Positions 12,729 through 20,065 of a stretch of DNA of 27,285 bases are shown here, in pieces. The notes below the pieces were generated by a model that saw only the letters and a list, made by a program, of their open reading frames with translations, did not search any database and was not told the origin of the DNA. Both the position numbers and the translations under genes were made by a program. The DNA is from a virus. Within the stretch, counting starts at the first letter, position 1. Each line of letters begins with the position of its first letter. The stretch lies in the IMG/VR virus record IMGVR_UViG_3300035086_000030, positions 1 to 27,285 of that record; one strand, given 5' to 3'.

Positions 12729-13211
12729 TTACCCTCTCTCTGCCCTGGTCCGGATGCGGTCCAGGCTCTGCTGGCTGTCTTCCACCCAGTCTTCAGTACG
12801 GCTATGCCACCGGGTCTCGCCCGTCTTCGCCCGGAAGTCACCCGGCCGCACGTACAGCAGTGGCTGCTTGTCCAGCGGGAGCATGTGCCTGCCGGACAGG
12901 TAGCACCGCTGGCCGGCCGGGAACGTGAACTCGAACGTGTTAAGTCCCGTGCGGGCGACCGTGTGCTTGCGCTCGGAGTCAGCCATGATGAACTGCGCCC
13001 GCTCCCGGCCGTCGCTGTCGGACAGGTCCACGATGGTGACCCAGCCGTGCCGCCAGTGCTCGCACCAGATCTCCGCGCAGGTGGCCTTGCGCCAGTGGCT
13101 GCTCAGCGGCATCGACATGCCGTACGTCTTGTACGCGGTCGGGGCATGCAGCGGCTGACTGCGGCTGACCATCGCGCCCTGGTGCCCGAACGGCACTTGC
13201 ATGGTCCCCAT
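12729..13211 (-). CDS. Conserved actinophage tail-region protein, 160 aa
   Basis: ATG at 13211 overlaps the upstream stop (ATGA). The sequence has a distinctive motif, SSHWRKATCAEIWCEHWRHGW, near residues 37-57, and later FEFTFPAGQRCYLSGRHMLP and DWVEDSQQSLDRI. I recognise this family from tail regions of many Streptomyces phages, always unassigned. The Cys/His/Trp cluster suggests metal binding or a compact fold. It lies between the two tail-tube paralogs, so a tail or tail-assembly function is likely. Confidence 0.8.
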   Translation of the reverse strand: MGTMQVPFGHQGAMVSRSQPLHAPTAYKTYGMSMPLSSHWRKATCAEIWCEHWRHGWVTIVDLSDSDGRERAQFIMADSERKHTVARTGLNTFEFTFPAGQRCYLSGRHMLPLDKQPLLYVRPGDFRAKTGETRWHSRTEDWVEDSQQSLDRIRTRAERG

Positions 13212-14167
13212 CAGAACACCTGTCCCGCCGCCTGGTTCCGCACGAAGACCACGTTGAACACGGCCCAGGTGAAGGTGCCCGTGGTGATGATCTTGAGGAA
13301 CTCGTTGATGGTCGCTGTGTTGGCCGTGGCCAGCCGCTGGGAGCCGACCGTGGTCATCGCCGTGGTCGTCAGGCCCGTGGTGGTGTAGGACCCGCCGGAG
13401 GTCGTCGCTGACTGGATGTCGATCGTGACGGACGTGCCGACGAACTCAACAAGCTGGAAATACGCCTGCGCCCCGAACGTGGTCCCCGCACTGGGGTTCT
13501 CGTCAATCGCCGAGCCGGTCGTGGCCGTGGTATCCGTGCGCAATCCGGCGGTGATCGTCTTGCCCCACTCCAGGCCGAAGCCGTTCTGGTCCACCTGGAC
13601 CTTCACGGACAGGTTCCCGCTGGCGTCCCGGGTCGGATCGTAGTTGACCTGCTTGCCGATGCAAGCCGCGGCCGGGTTCAGCAGCGTCGAGCCGTTCAGG
13701 TAGGTCGCGACGACGTCCGTGGTCGGCAGCAGCGACAGCGCGTCGTGGGAGAAACCGATAGCCTTCCAGCTCCAGGTCGGGGCGCCCGTGTACGTCAGGA
13801 TGATCGTGCCCAGGGCTGGCAGCACGTAGGTGCCGTCGAAGGTGCCCTGGTTGACGCCGTTGATGTTGACCTGGGTGCCGGTGCCGCCGATGACGGTAAC
13901 CAGGACCGGGGTGGCGTAGGTGCTGACCTGCGGCACGGTCGTGGCAGGCACGCTCGGTGAGGAGACCGTGCCCGCGGCCTCCCACCAGGAGGTGAACTGC
14001 ATGCCGCCGATGCGCACCAGTCCAAGGCGCTCGTGCGCGCTCTTGTTGATCGCGGTGACGTCCCCGAGGTTGGAGCCGCCGCCGACCTGGTCAACGCTGG
14101 CCACGTCGCCGGACAGGTCGTACCCGCCGATGTAGAACTGGTCGCCCAGCCCCGAGACCTTAGTCAT
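13211..14167 (-). CDS. Major tail protein-like, 318 aa, with an inserted beta domain
   Basis: ATG at 14167 overlaps the upstream stop as TAATG. The beginning (MTKVSGLGDQFYIGGYDLSG) and the part from about residue 139 (ALSLLPTTDVVATYLNGSTL, CIGKQVNYDPTRD, NGFGLEWGKTITAG) match a family I know as the tail protein of Streptomyces phages. Between them, about residues 67-138 are extra: a beta-rich segment with TPVLVTVIGGTGTQVNINGV, YVLPALGTIILTYTG and APTWSWKA, resembling a small domain seen on other actinophage virion proteins. The C-terminus is a beta-sandwich-like region. Probably a tail-tube or tail-decoration subunit. Confidence 0.85.
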   Translation of the reverse strand: MTKVSGLGDQFYIGGYDLSGDVASVDQVGGGSNLGDVTAINKSAHERLGLVRIGGMQFTSWWEAAGTVSSPSVPATTVPQVSTYATPVLVTVIGGTGTQVNINGVNQGTFDGTYVLPALGTIILTYTGAPTWSWKAIGFSHDALSLLPTTDVVATYLNGSTLLNPAAACIGKQVNYDPTRDASGNLSVKVQVDQNGFGLEWGKTITAGLRTDTTATTGSAIDENPSAGTTFGAQAYFQLVEFVGTSVTIDIQSATTSGGSYTTTGLTTTAMTTVGSQRLATANTATINEFLKIITTGTFTWAVFNVVFVRNQAAGQVF

Positions 14168-14634
14168 TAGGCCACCTGATTCCAGCAGTCATTGATGATG
14201 ACTGGCAGTGTGATTGTCATGATCCGGTACGTGGTGCTGCCGATCGTCTCGTAGCCCGCTTGCGCCCGCAGCTGCTGGCCGCCCTCGCCGAGCAGGTCAA
14301 CGTTGCGGACGGTACCGCCGAGGGTGTAGTCCGCGCTGTAAGCCCCGAGCAGCGCCGTCGAGGCGGACATCAGCTGGGGATCGAGGTTGTCCTCGGGCTT
14401 GGTCAGCATGTTCCCGTAGATGCGCGCGTACAACACGACGTAGCCGCTGGTGGAGCTCAGGCCGGAGCCGGGCGGGAACGGGCTGATCTCCTGAATCCAC
14501 AGCGCGCAGGTCAGGCCGGACCCGGGGGCGGACTTCGGCTCGTGGGTGTTGACCCGCCGGAACTGGCCGGTGGCCGCCGCGACGGACTCCGCGGACGCGA
14601 TGAAGGCCCGGACGGCGGCGGCGTCAAAGCTCAC
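14167..14634 (-). CDS. Tail completion / tail terminator-like protein, 155 aa
   Basis: GTG at 14634 overlaps the upstream stop as GTGA. The N-terminal helix (DAAAVRAFIASAESVAAATG) followed by alternating strands, with ENP-like loops and GGQQLRAQAGYETIGS, resembles tail terminator or completion proteins. These sit between neck and tail-tube genes in siphophages, exactly as here. It would cap the tail tube and join it to the head. Assignment rests mainly on size, predicted fold and order. Confidence 0.68.
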   Translation of the reverse strand: MSFDAAAVRAFIASAESVAAATGQFRRVNTHEPKSAPGSGLTCALWIQEISPFPPGSGLSSTSGYVVLYARIYGNMLTKPEDNLDPQLMSASTALLGAYSADYTLGGTVRNVDLLGEGGQQLRAQAGYETIGSTTYRIMTITLPVIINDCWNQVA

Positions 14635-15059
14635 TCCATCCTCCTCGCGTACGGGGCGAAGGCTTCCTCAGCCAGGCGCCTGGCGTTGCGGTCCGTCTCC
14701 TGGAAGGCCAGCCGGAAGCCGTGGTATCCCTTGAACCGGGTGGTCTCGTTCCGGGAGCCGGTGCCCTCCAGCCAGGGACCGTACGTGGCGAGGTCAGTCG
14801 TGACGACCGTGTCGGTGGCCGGGTCCTCCACGATCACCGGCAGCGTGTACTTGCCCGTGACGTACGTGCGCGACTCGCGGGTCTGCCCGATGGAGCGCAG
14901 GAACCGGCCCGTGTTCTCCCTGATGTGCATGCTGAAGAGGGAGGTGACCCGCTCCTCGGCGTCGTTGGCGATGTGCTCGCGGATGGCGTTGATGCCCTCG
15001 CGCAGGGCTATCTCCGCGCGGCTATCAAACAGCGGCCCTGTCGTGGTCACGGTCTCCAT
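14631..15059 (-). CDS. Neck / minor tail protein (HK97 gp10-like), 142 aa
   Basis: ATG at 15059 follows the previous stop by one base (TGACATG). The N-terminal part is helical (SRAEIALREGINAIREHIANDAEERV). Later regions contain the pattern typical of gp10-type neck proteins, ending in TRFKGYHGFRLAFQETDR and a C-terminal helix. Order (connector, this gene, tail terminator, tail tube) supports a head-tail joining role. Family call is moderate; position is strong. Confidence 0.72.
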   Translation of the reverse strand: METVTTTGPLFDSRAEIALREGINAIREHIANDAEERVTSLFSMHIRENTGRFLRSIGQTRESRTYVTGKYTLPVIVEDPATDTVVTTDLATYGPWLEGTGSRNETTRFKGYHGFRLAFQETDRNARRLAEEAFAPYARRME

Positions 15060-15060
15060 G

Positions 15061-16125
15061 TCACACCGCCCGCTGCCGGAGCGTCCGGCCGTACGTGGCG
15101 ACGACCTTGCGCCGCAGGTCCGGCAGCGACCCGCCGGGGACCATGACCTGGCCCTCGCCGATGGTGCGGGCGTACCCGGAGGTCTTCTGGTAGACGTAGT
15201 TCAGCGCCTCGGCAATGGCCAGCTCATGCACCTCGGGCGGTATCCGGGCAACGGTCACCGGGGCCGCGTCCGCGTGGGTGGCCGCGGTGGTGCCGCCGAA
15301 GCCGCGGACTACCTTCAGGGTGCGGAAGGCGTAGACGGTAGCGCCGGAGTGCGTGGCCAGGACGGTGCCGCCCCAGGATCGCACGACCGTCAGGACGTTG
15401 CCGGTGACGGACAAGATGAGCATCATCTCGCCGTCGAGCTGAACGACCTCGCCGCTGTCGAACTTAGTGCCGTCCGTGACCGTCAGCAGGACGTCGGACG
15501 TGGCCGCGGTCCCGCAGCCGCTGCCCTGCTGGACCTGGGTCGTGCTGACCGCCGCGGTATCGGAGACCAGCATGGACTCGCTGTCCACGGTGATGACGTC
15601 CCCGGTGTCGACCAGGGAGGAGTCACTGACGGCAATCGTCGTCGCGGACGTGGAGGACACGGTCCCGACGAGGGCGCCGCCGGCCCGCGTCTGAGTCCAG
15701 TACCCGAACGTCCCGGCAATGGAGATGTTGCGCTGGATGCCTGAGCCCTGGCCGAAGGACGCGGACTTGGTGCGGTCTAGCTCCAGGTAGGTGTAGGGCG
15801 GGCTGTAGTTCGGGTGGCCCCAGAAAATCGAGGTGTTCGGGATGACCACGCCGCCGGACTTCACGACGGGGACATTCGTGGTGACGTCGGCCAGCTCGCG
15901 CTCATCGAACCACAGGCGCCAGGGGTAGGCGCGCTGGTAGTTCGGAAAGTCCCAGTAGGCGGTTTCGATGTTGTTCCAGAACCGGCGGTGCGTCAGCCGG
16001 TCGAGGTCATCGGCCGCAGCGGAGATGGCGGAGTCGACATGCCGCGCCATGTCTGGCGTCAGCGCGATGTCGGGCGCGCTCATCACGTCGTAACGCGAGG
16101 AGTAGCAGGCCCTGTATACCGCCAT
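15061..16125 (-). CDS. Head-tail connector / adaptor protein with an inserted repeat region, 354 aa
   Basis: I prefer the ATG at 16125 (MAVYRACYSSRYDVM); an in-frame GTG at 16146 would add 7 residues. The first 60 residues are helical (MARHVDSAISAAADDLDRLTHR), as in gp6-type adaptors, followed by a beta-rich part (WDFPNYQRAYPWRLWFD). The C-terminal end returns to helices (VHELAIAEALNYVYQKTSGYA). In between, residues about 155-293 hold imperfect copies of a beta unit. The position between capsid and neck genes fits a ring that connects portal and tail. Typical adaptors are shorter; the repeat insertion accounts for the extra length. Confidence 0.78.
   Translation of the reverse strand: MAVYRACYSSRYDVMSAPDIALTPDMARHVDSAISAAADDLDRLTHRRFWNNIETAYWDFPNYQRAYPWRLWFDERELADVTTNVPVVKSGGVVIPNTSIFWGHPNYSPPYTYLELDRTKSASFGQGSGIQRNISIAGTFGYWTQTRAGGALVGTVSSTSATTIAVSDSSLVDTGDVITVDSESMLVSDTAAVSTTQVQQGSGCGTAATSDVLLTVTDGTKFDSGEVVQLDGEMMLILSVTGNVLTVVRSWGGTVLATHSGATVYAFRTLKVVRGFGGTTAATHADAAPVTVARIPPEVHELAIAEALNYVYQKTSGYARTIGEGQVMVPGGSLPDLRRKVVATYGRTLRQRAV
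15247..15663 (-). repeat. Imperfect beta-repeat region inside the connector protein
   Basis: Two units share SDSSLVDTGDVITVDSESML and TDGTKFDSGEVVQLDGEMML. Two downstream pieces share VVRSWGGTVLATHSGA and VVRGFGGTTAATHADA. The layout suggests two or three copies of one domain, some partial, inserted between the N-terminal adaptor part and the C-terminal helices. Similar GD.I.id.E.M / RG..GT.A..H units appear in other phage structural proteins. Confidence 0.65.
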
Positions 16126-16209
16126 CCTGTGATCTCTTTCCGCCACTGGCCGTTGTCGTACCGGCCGGATTAGCTGGGCTTTTCAGTTGTCCCTGAGGCC
16201 AGGGTACAT

Positions 16210-16410
16210 CTACATCCCGGAATGCACGCTGACGTCCCAGTCGCGGGGGTACTGCCAGCCGTCAAACGGGCAGAACAGCACCCCGGACTCCGGCGCCTGA
16301 AGCAGCGGGGTCCCGTCGTTCGGGCAGGCCATGGGCTGAGTCGAGTCCCAGTTGTCCTTCTGGATCGCCTGCTCCCGCAAGGTGGCCAGGAGGTCCACGC
16401 CCATGACCAT
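16210..16410 (-). CDS. Zinc-ribbon protein of the connector region, 66 aa
   Basis: ATG at 16410 has AGGAGGG upstream at a good distance; a second ATG lies two codons on. The product starts with a helix (VDLLATLREQAIQKD), then CPNDGTPLLQ and CPFDGWQYPRDW, each offering one clear Cys in a CPxDG turn. This is a family I recognise next to connector genes in actinophages. With a single Cys per turn, plus Asp/His, metal binding is possible but not certain. Role in virion assembly is inferred from conserved position only. Confidence 0.78.
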   Translation of the reverse strand: MVMGVDLLATLREQAIQKDNWDSTQPMACPNDGTPLLQAPESGVLFCPFDGWQYPRDWDVSVHSGM

Positions 16411-16413
16411 GGC

Positions 16414-16776
16414 TCAGCCCTCCTGCGCCGTCAGCCGGGCTACCAGCTCCGCCTTCGGCAGGGTGCCGCTAGGACCGCTGTAAGGCACGCCACGCTCCTT
16501 GCACAAGGCGATCAGGTCCCTCGTCGCGTACGCCGAGTAATCCGGCCTGTCGTCGTCTGCGGCCTCAGCAGCAGGCTCTTCCGGAGCTGGCTCTTCCTCG
16601 GCAGGCTCCTGCACGTTCTCCTGCACGGGCAGCTGCACATCCTCCGGCACGTCCGCGCCAGGCTGGTGATTGCCGCCAGTCGTTACCTTTCCCACTGCTG
16701 CCTCCTCGAAGCACATCGGGCATGCGGGTACTGACTCCGCGATGGCCTGGCAGCCGCATGCTTGGCAGCTCCACAT
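16414..16776 (-). CDS. Zinc ribbon plus acidic linker plus SAP-like domain, 120 aa
   Basis: ATG at 16776 overlaps the upstream stop (ATGA). Residues 1-25 carry CQAC and CPMC, a zinc ribbon. Residues 35-75 are a Pro/Glu/Ala-rich acidic linker. Residues about 79-120 (YATRDLIALCKERGVPYSG, then LPKAELVARLTAQ) look like a SAP helix-extended-loop-helix domain, usually nucleic-acid-binding. This modular architecture is unusual for a gene within the head-assembly cluster. It may link DNA to the head or act as an assembly factor, but function is unknown. Confidence 0.72.
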   Translation of the reverse strand: MWSCQACGCQAIAESVPACPMCFEEAAVGKVTTGGNHQPGADVPEDVQLPVQENVQEPAEEEPAPEEPAAEAADDDRPDYSAYATRDLIALCKERGVPYSGPSGTLPKAELVARLTAQEG

Positions 16777-17015
16777 CAGTACACACGAGCAAACGATGCC
16801 AGCAGCGCATCGACCGCAGCCTGCGCGTCTGCCTCCGTTGCGTAATGCGAGCTGTTGTACTGAACAGAGCTAGTGACATCCCCGAAGTACAGGAGGACAT
16901 CGAACCCGGTCGATCCGCCATTGTCGTAAATCTGAACCTTGGCGATCCGCTCGGAGTTATACAGGATCGGCGGCCTGCCCGGTGCCTGTACGTCTGCGTC
17001 TAGCCGGAAGAACAT
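16776..17015 (-). CDS. Hypothetical protein, 79 aa
   Basis: Start at the ATG at 17015, with AGGAGG 4 nt upstream, rather than the longer frame from 17078. The product (MFFRLDADVQAPG, ILYNSERIAKVQIYDN, FDVLLYFGDVTSSVQY, then a helix EADAQAAVDALLASF) reads as an alpha/beta fold with a small sheet packed on a C-terminal helix. No cysteines, no known motif. Coupled to the zinc-ribbon/SAP gene by ATGA. Probably an accessory of the head gene cluster. Confidence 0.72.
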   Translation of the reverse strand: MFFRLDADVQAPGRPPILYNSERIAKVQIYDNGGSTGFDVLLYFGDVTSSVQYNSSHYATEADAQAAVDALLASFARVY

Positions 17016-17023
17016 CACTCCTC

Positions 17024-17530
17024 CTAAGCGGCGGTCACTACCGCGCCCGCGTCGTACGGAATGTACGTCACGGACCACGTGATGGCACCCGTGTTAGTTG
17101 CGCTGGTCGTCACCTGGATAGAACCCGCCGGAACCAGGGCCAGTCCTCCGTCATCAGCCGAAATACCGAGGTCTACTCCCGGCACGACCGCCGTCGGGGC
17201 TAGCACCACCAGTGCGGCCACTCCGCTATTCAGCGACGCAACCGCGAGCGACGACCCCAGCGCGAAGTTGATGATGGACGTAGCCGACGCCAGCGTGGCC
17301 ACCTGCGAGGACCCTCCCGTGGGCTTGTGCCCCACTGACAGGGCGCATGCCTGGTTCTGGATAGCAGTCGTGACCACGCCGGTAAGGCTGGTGACCACGA
17401 CGCGCCCGCCAGTGACCGTGAAGATATCTCCGCTGGTGCTGGCGGGCAGTGTCTTGGCCGCCCCGGTAACGAGCACGCCGTAGTTGGCCGCGAACATCGC
17501 GGTCACCTGAGCGTAGGGGCTAACTGGCAT
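17024..17530 (-). CDS. Structural accessory protein, 168 aa; paralog of the upstream 159-aa protein
   Basis: Start at the ATG at 17530, one base after the upstream stop. The apparent longer frame from 17785 is a shadow of the neighbouring gene. Shared with the upstream protein: DIFTVTGGRVVVTSLTGVVT versus DLFIVAGGEVLLTSMYGLVT, and the C-terminal GAITWSVTYIPYDAGAVVTA versus GAITWVVTYVPLTDGATLVA. Ser/Thr/Ala/Val-rich and strongly beta-predicted. Members of this family lie close to capsid genes in actinophages, which suggests capsid decoration or head-fibre proteins, but I know of no proven role. Confidence 0.78.
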   Translation of the reverse strand: MPVSPYAQVTAMFAANYGVLVTGAAKTLPASTSGDIFTVTGGRVVVTSLTGVVTTAIQNQACALSVGHKPTGGSSQVATLASATSIINFALGSSLAVASLNSGVAALVVLAPTAVVPGVDLGISADDGGLALVPAGSIQVTTSATNTGAITWSVTYIPYDAGAVVTAA

Positions 17531-17531
17531 G

Positions 17532-18011
17532 TTAGGCCGCCACCAGCGTTGCGCCGTCCGTAAGCGGCACGTAGGTAACCACCCAGGTGATGGCGCCGTC
17601 AGTGCCAGCGGAAACAGACTGGATCTTGCCCGTCGAGATGACCGCCAGCGGCAGCGCGAACGGGCTGACGGAAACGTTGGACGCGCCGGACGGCGAGGCG
17701 AGCTTCGGGGGCGCGGTCGTGGTGGCCACGCCGAATCCCAGGACGCCGCCCGCCACCGTGTCGGTGGTGCCGATGTCGGTGGCAACGCACAGCTGCGTGG
17801 CGTCGCCAGCCGTTGGGGTTACCTTCAGGTAATACGAGTTGGCAACCGTGATCGACACGGTGACAAGCCCGTACATCGAGGTGAGCAGTACCTCTCCGCC
17901 CGCGACGATGAACAGGTCCACCGTGGTCGCGGCAAGGGTACCGGTGTTCTTGCTGACCCTCGTGCCCAGCACCATCTGCCGGAGCTGACGGCCTGCTACT
18001 CCAGATGCCAT
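17532..18011 (-). CDS. Structural accessory protein, 159 aa; paralog of the downstream 168-aa protein
   Basis: ATG at 18011 has AGGGGG 7 nt upstream. A short basic N-terminal segment (GRQLRQMVLGTRVSKNTG) precedes a beta-rich body with LFIVAGGEVLLTSMYGLVTV and the C-terminal GAITWVVTYVPLTDG that it shares with its neighbour. No Cys pairs or membrane segments. As the second gene after the capsid it is probably made in quantity. A decoration or head-fibre role is likely from position and fold, not shown. Confidence 0.78.
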   Translation of the reverse strand: MASGVAGRQLRQMVLGTRVSKNTGTLAATTVDLFIVAGGEVLLTSMYGLVTVSITVANSYYLKVTPTAGDATQLCVATDIGTTDTVAGGVLGFGVATTTAPPKLASPSGASNVSVSPFALPLAVISTGKIQSVSAGTDGAITWVVTYVPLTDGATLVAA

Positions 18012-18023
18012 GACTCAGCCCCC

Positions 18024-18494
18024 TTACGCGCTCAGCTTGGCGAGGTTGGCCGGGGTCCGCTGCACTCCCAGGTCGTGCACGATCGCGGCGCCGATTCCGG
18101 AGCCGGTCACGGTGCCCTTGACGTAGGTGTAGGTGTCCGGGACCTGAGTGCCGAACAGGGTCCACACCGACGCGACAGCGGTCGTCAGGCCGGTCGTGGT
18201 GCCGTGGGTGAAGGTCGCGGCGGCGGTGATGCTCGCCTTGGCCCACACGCCCGTTCCGTCCGTCTGAAGGTTCCAGTAGACGCGGGTGATCGGCGCCCAC
18301 GCGGGGGTGAAGAACGACCCGGCCCGGTAGGTGCCGCCGAAGCTGGTAGCGATGGTCAGCGTCAGGACCGCGGTCGCGCCGGTCGTCACGAAGCTGATCG
18401 CCTGGCCTGCCGCGAGGGCAATCGCCGGGCCGCCCGTGCTGATGGGCACGATGTTGAAGACGCGGCCGAGGCCGTCGCTGGGCATTACGGGCAT
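18024..18494 (-). CDS. Probable capsid-associated structural protein, 156 aa
   Basis: ATG at 18494 has GGGAA about 5 nt upstream. Residues 1-130 are Thr/Ala/Gly-rich and beta-predicted (GQAISFVTTGATAVLTLTIA, RVYWNLQTDGTGVWAKASIT). The C-terminus is VQRTPANLAKLSA. It is the first gene after the major capsid, separated from it by a 152-bp gap with a strong hairpin. No clear similarity to the two paralogs downstream. Candidate decoration protein by position; not recognised by family. Confidence 0.72.
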   Translation of the reverse strand: MPVMPSDGLGRVFNIVPISTGGPAIALAAGQAISFVTTGATAVLTLTIATSFGGTYRAGSFFTPAWAPITRVYWNLQTDGTGVWAKASITAAATFTHGTTTGLTTAVASVWTLFGTQVPDTYTYVKGTVTGSGIGAAIVHDLGVQRTPANLAKLSA

Positions 18495-18592
18495 TGGGTT
18501 CCCGCTTTCCGTGCTGACTCAAGGTCTTGGGGCGGGGTGTCGATGCCGCCTTGCTCACTCAGCCGTGTCGGTACGGCCTACCCTGGTTGCTA

Positions 18593-18632
18593 CGCCAGGC
18601 TGGCTAGCTTCCCTCACGCTGCCAGCCTGGCG
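18593..18632 (-). terminator. Strong 12-bp hairpin after the major capsid gene
   Basis: CGCCAGGCTGGC (18593-18604) pairs perfectly with GCCAGCCTGGCG (18621-18632), with a 16-nt loop that can add three more pairs. It begins 15 nt after the capsid stop. There is no U-tract, so partial termination or 3'-end protection of capsid mRNA is as likely as full termination. The rest of the 152-bp gap (18495-18646) holds a weaker stem near 18562-18577 and no promoter that I can support. Confidence 0.5.
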
Positions 18633-18646
18633 CCACTGCACTCAGC

Positions 18647-20065
18647 TTAGCGAGTCGCCAGCTGAACGAACGGGGACAGCGTGTTCGAGCTGCCGCTATG
18701 CGGGGTCAGGGCGCTCTGAATCCAGGGGCGGCCGTCCACGCGCTCGATGATCTTGAACGCGGTCTGGTCATTCTGGAAGAATGCCTGGTCACTGGAGCTG
18801 ACCTCCACCTGCTGGCGGTCACCGATCAGGTAGTAGCTCAGGTCGACGTAGTTGATGTCGCCGGTAGTACCCAGGGTAGGAAGCTTCTCGGTGAAGATCA
18901 CCGGGCGGCCGAGGATCGTCATGGGCGGAGCCTCCGAGCCCGGCTGGCTCCATCCGCCGATCCAGACAGGGCCGCCGCCCGTGCCGACAGCCAGGGCCAT
19001 GGTCGAGAGCTGCGGGATCGTGTCGTTGTTGGCGATCCAGACAGCGTTGGACTGCGAGGTCGGCAGCATGCGGGAGTACATGTTGACGATGTTCTCCCAG
19101 AGGATCGTCTTCGTCGCCTGGCCGGACTCGGCCGAGACCGAGACGGAAGCCGGGCACGAGACGAAGCCCAGCGGGGTGCCGACGCCGGACTCGGTCATGA
19201 AGGCGATGTCCTCGAAGAAGGACAGTCCCTGCGGAACGCGGGTGTCGAAGAACGCGCTGAAGGCGGGAGCGTCGTTCAGCAGCTCGTTGGGCGTCTTGAA
19301 GAATCCCGCGAGCTTCTTGGCGACCAGGTTGACCCGGCCGAAGGTGGCCGTCGACTCAGTGAGCGAGCTGGCCTCCTCTGCCCAGTAGAACTGGATTCCG
19401 CCGAACACCGACGTCGAGTGGCTGGTGTCGTCCACGGTGGGGATCGGGACGCTCAGCGTGTTCATCGGGATGACCGACGCCCGGCTGCGGACGATGCTGT
19501 TCTCCAGGGCAAGGGTGAGCAGCTCCGAGCGCATGATCTCCGGGATCAGGTAACCGCCCGCGCCTGGCTCCTCCGAGCCGAAGCTGTTCATGAACTCGCG
19601 TACGTTGGCCAGCTTGCGCAGCAGGTCCTCGCGGTTGTGCCGGCTCGATGGCCGGGCCTCCTCGCGGATCGCGGTGCAGTACTCGCCGATGCTCGCGAAG
19701 CGGTCCTCGGCCTTGTACTTCTCCTGGAACCGGGCGCCCGGGGCTGCCCTGTTGTACGCCGCGCCACGGCCCTTGGCGACAACGGCGGTGCCGTCCACGG
19801 ACAGGCCCGGCTTGCCATCGGTGAGGGTTACCCGCGGCTGCCTGCCGTCCGGGGTCTCCCGGATCATGTCGGACAGGACCGACTGGACCTGGACCTTCAG
19901 GTCGTCGTTGAGGGTGTCCTTGTTCTTCGCGGTGAACTGGCTGGTAAAGCCGTCCACCAGCTCCTTGAGGTCCGCCCGGTTGGACAGGTCCTTGAGCCGG
20001 GCCGGGTTAGTCAGCAGCTCCACCAGGCCATCGGAGTCGGTGGGGACTGTGATCTTCGGTGCCAT
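18647..20065 (-). CDS. Major capsid protein, HK97 fold, 472 aa
   Basis: The ATG at 20065 overlaps the protease stop as TAATG, with GGAGGG 5 nt upstream. Residues 1-150 are helical and charged (LKELVDGFTSQFTAKNKDTL, REEARPSSRHNREDLLRKL), typical of a scaffold-like delta domain removed by the prohead protease. Residues about 165-472 form the HK97-type shell domain: EEPGAGGYLIPEIMRSELL, VPIPTVDD, WAEEASSLTESTATFGRVNL, then LGRPVIFTEKLPTLG and DLSYYLIGDRQ near the end. It assembles into the icosahedral head. Order portal, protease, capsid is canonical. Confidence 0.96.
   Translation of the reverse strand: MAPKITVPTDSDGLVELLTNPARLKDLSNRADLKELVDGFTSQFTAKNKDTLNDDLKVQVQSVLSDMIRETPDGRQPRVTLTDGKPGLSVDGTAVVAKGRGAAYNRAAPGARFQEKYKAEDRFASIGEYCTAIREEARPSSRHNREDLLRKLANVREFMNSFGSEEPGAGGYLIPEIMRSELLTLALENSIVRSRASVIPMNTLSVPIPTVDDTSHSTSVFGGIQFYWAEEASSLTESTATFGRVNLVAKKLAGFFKTPNELLNDAPAFSAFFDTRVPQGLSFFEDIAFMTESGVGTPLGFVSCPASVSVSAESGQATKTILWENIVNMYSRMLPTSQSNAVWIANNDTIPQLSTMALAVGTGGGPVWIGGWSQPGSEAPPMTILGRPVIFTEKLPTLGTTGDINYVDLSYYLIGDRQQVEVSSSDQAFFQNDQTAFKIIERVDGRPWIQSALTPHSGSSNTLSPFVQLATR

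Noticed and set aside
16191-16204. CCCTG-AGGC-CAGGG stem as a terminator upstream of the connector gene
   Set aside because: Only five base pairs and no U-tract; too weak to call.
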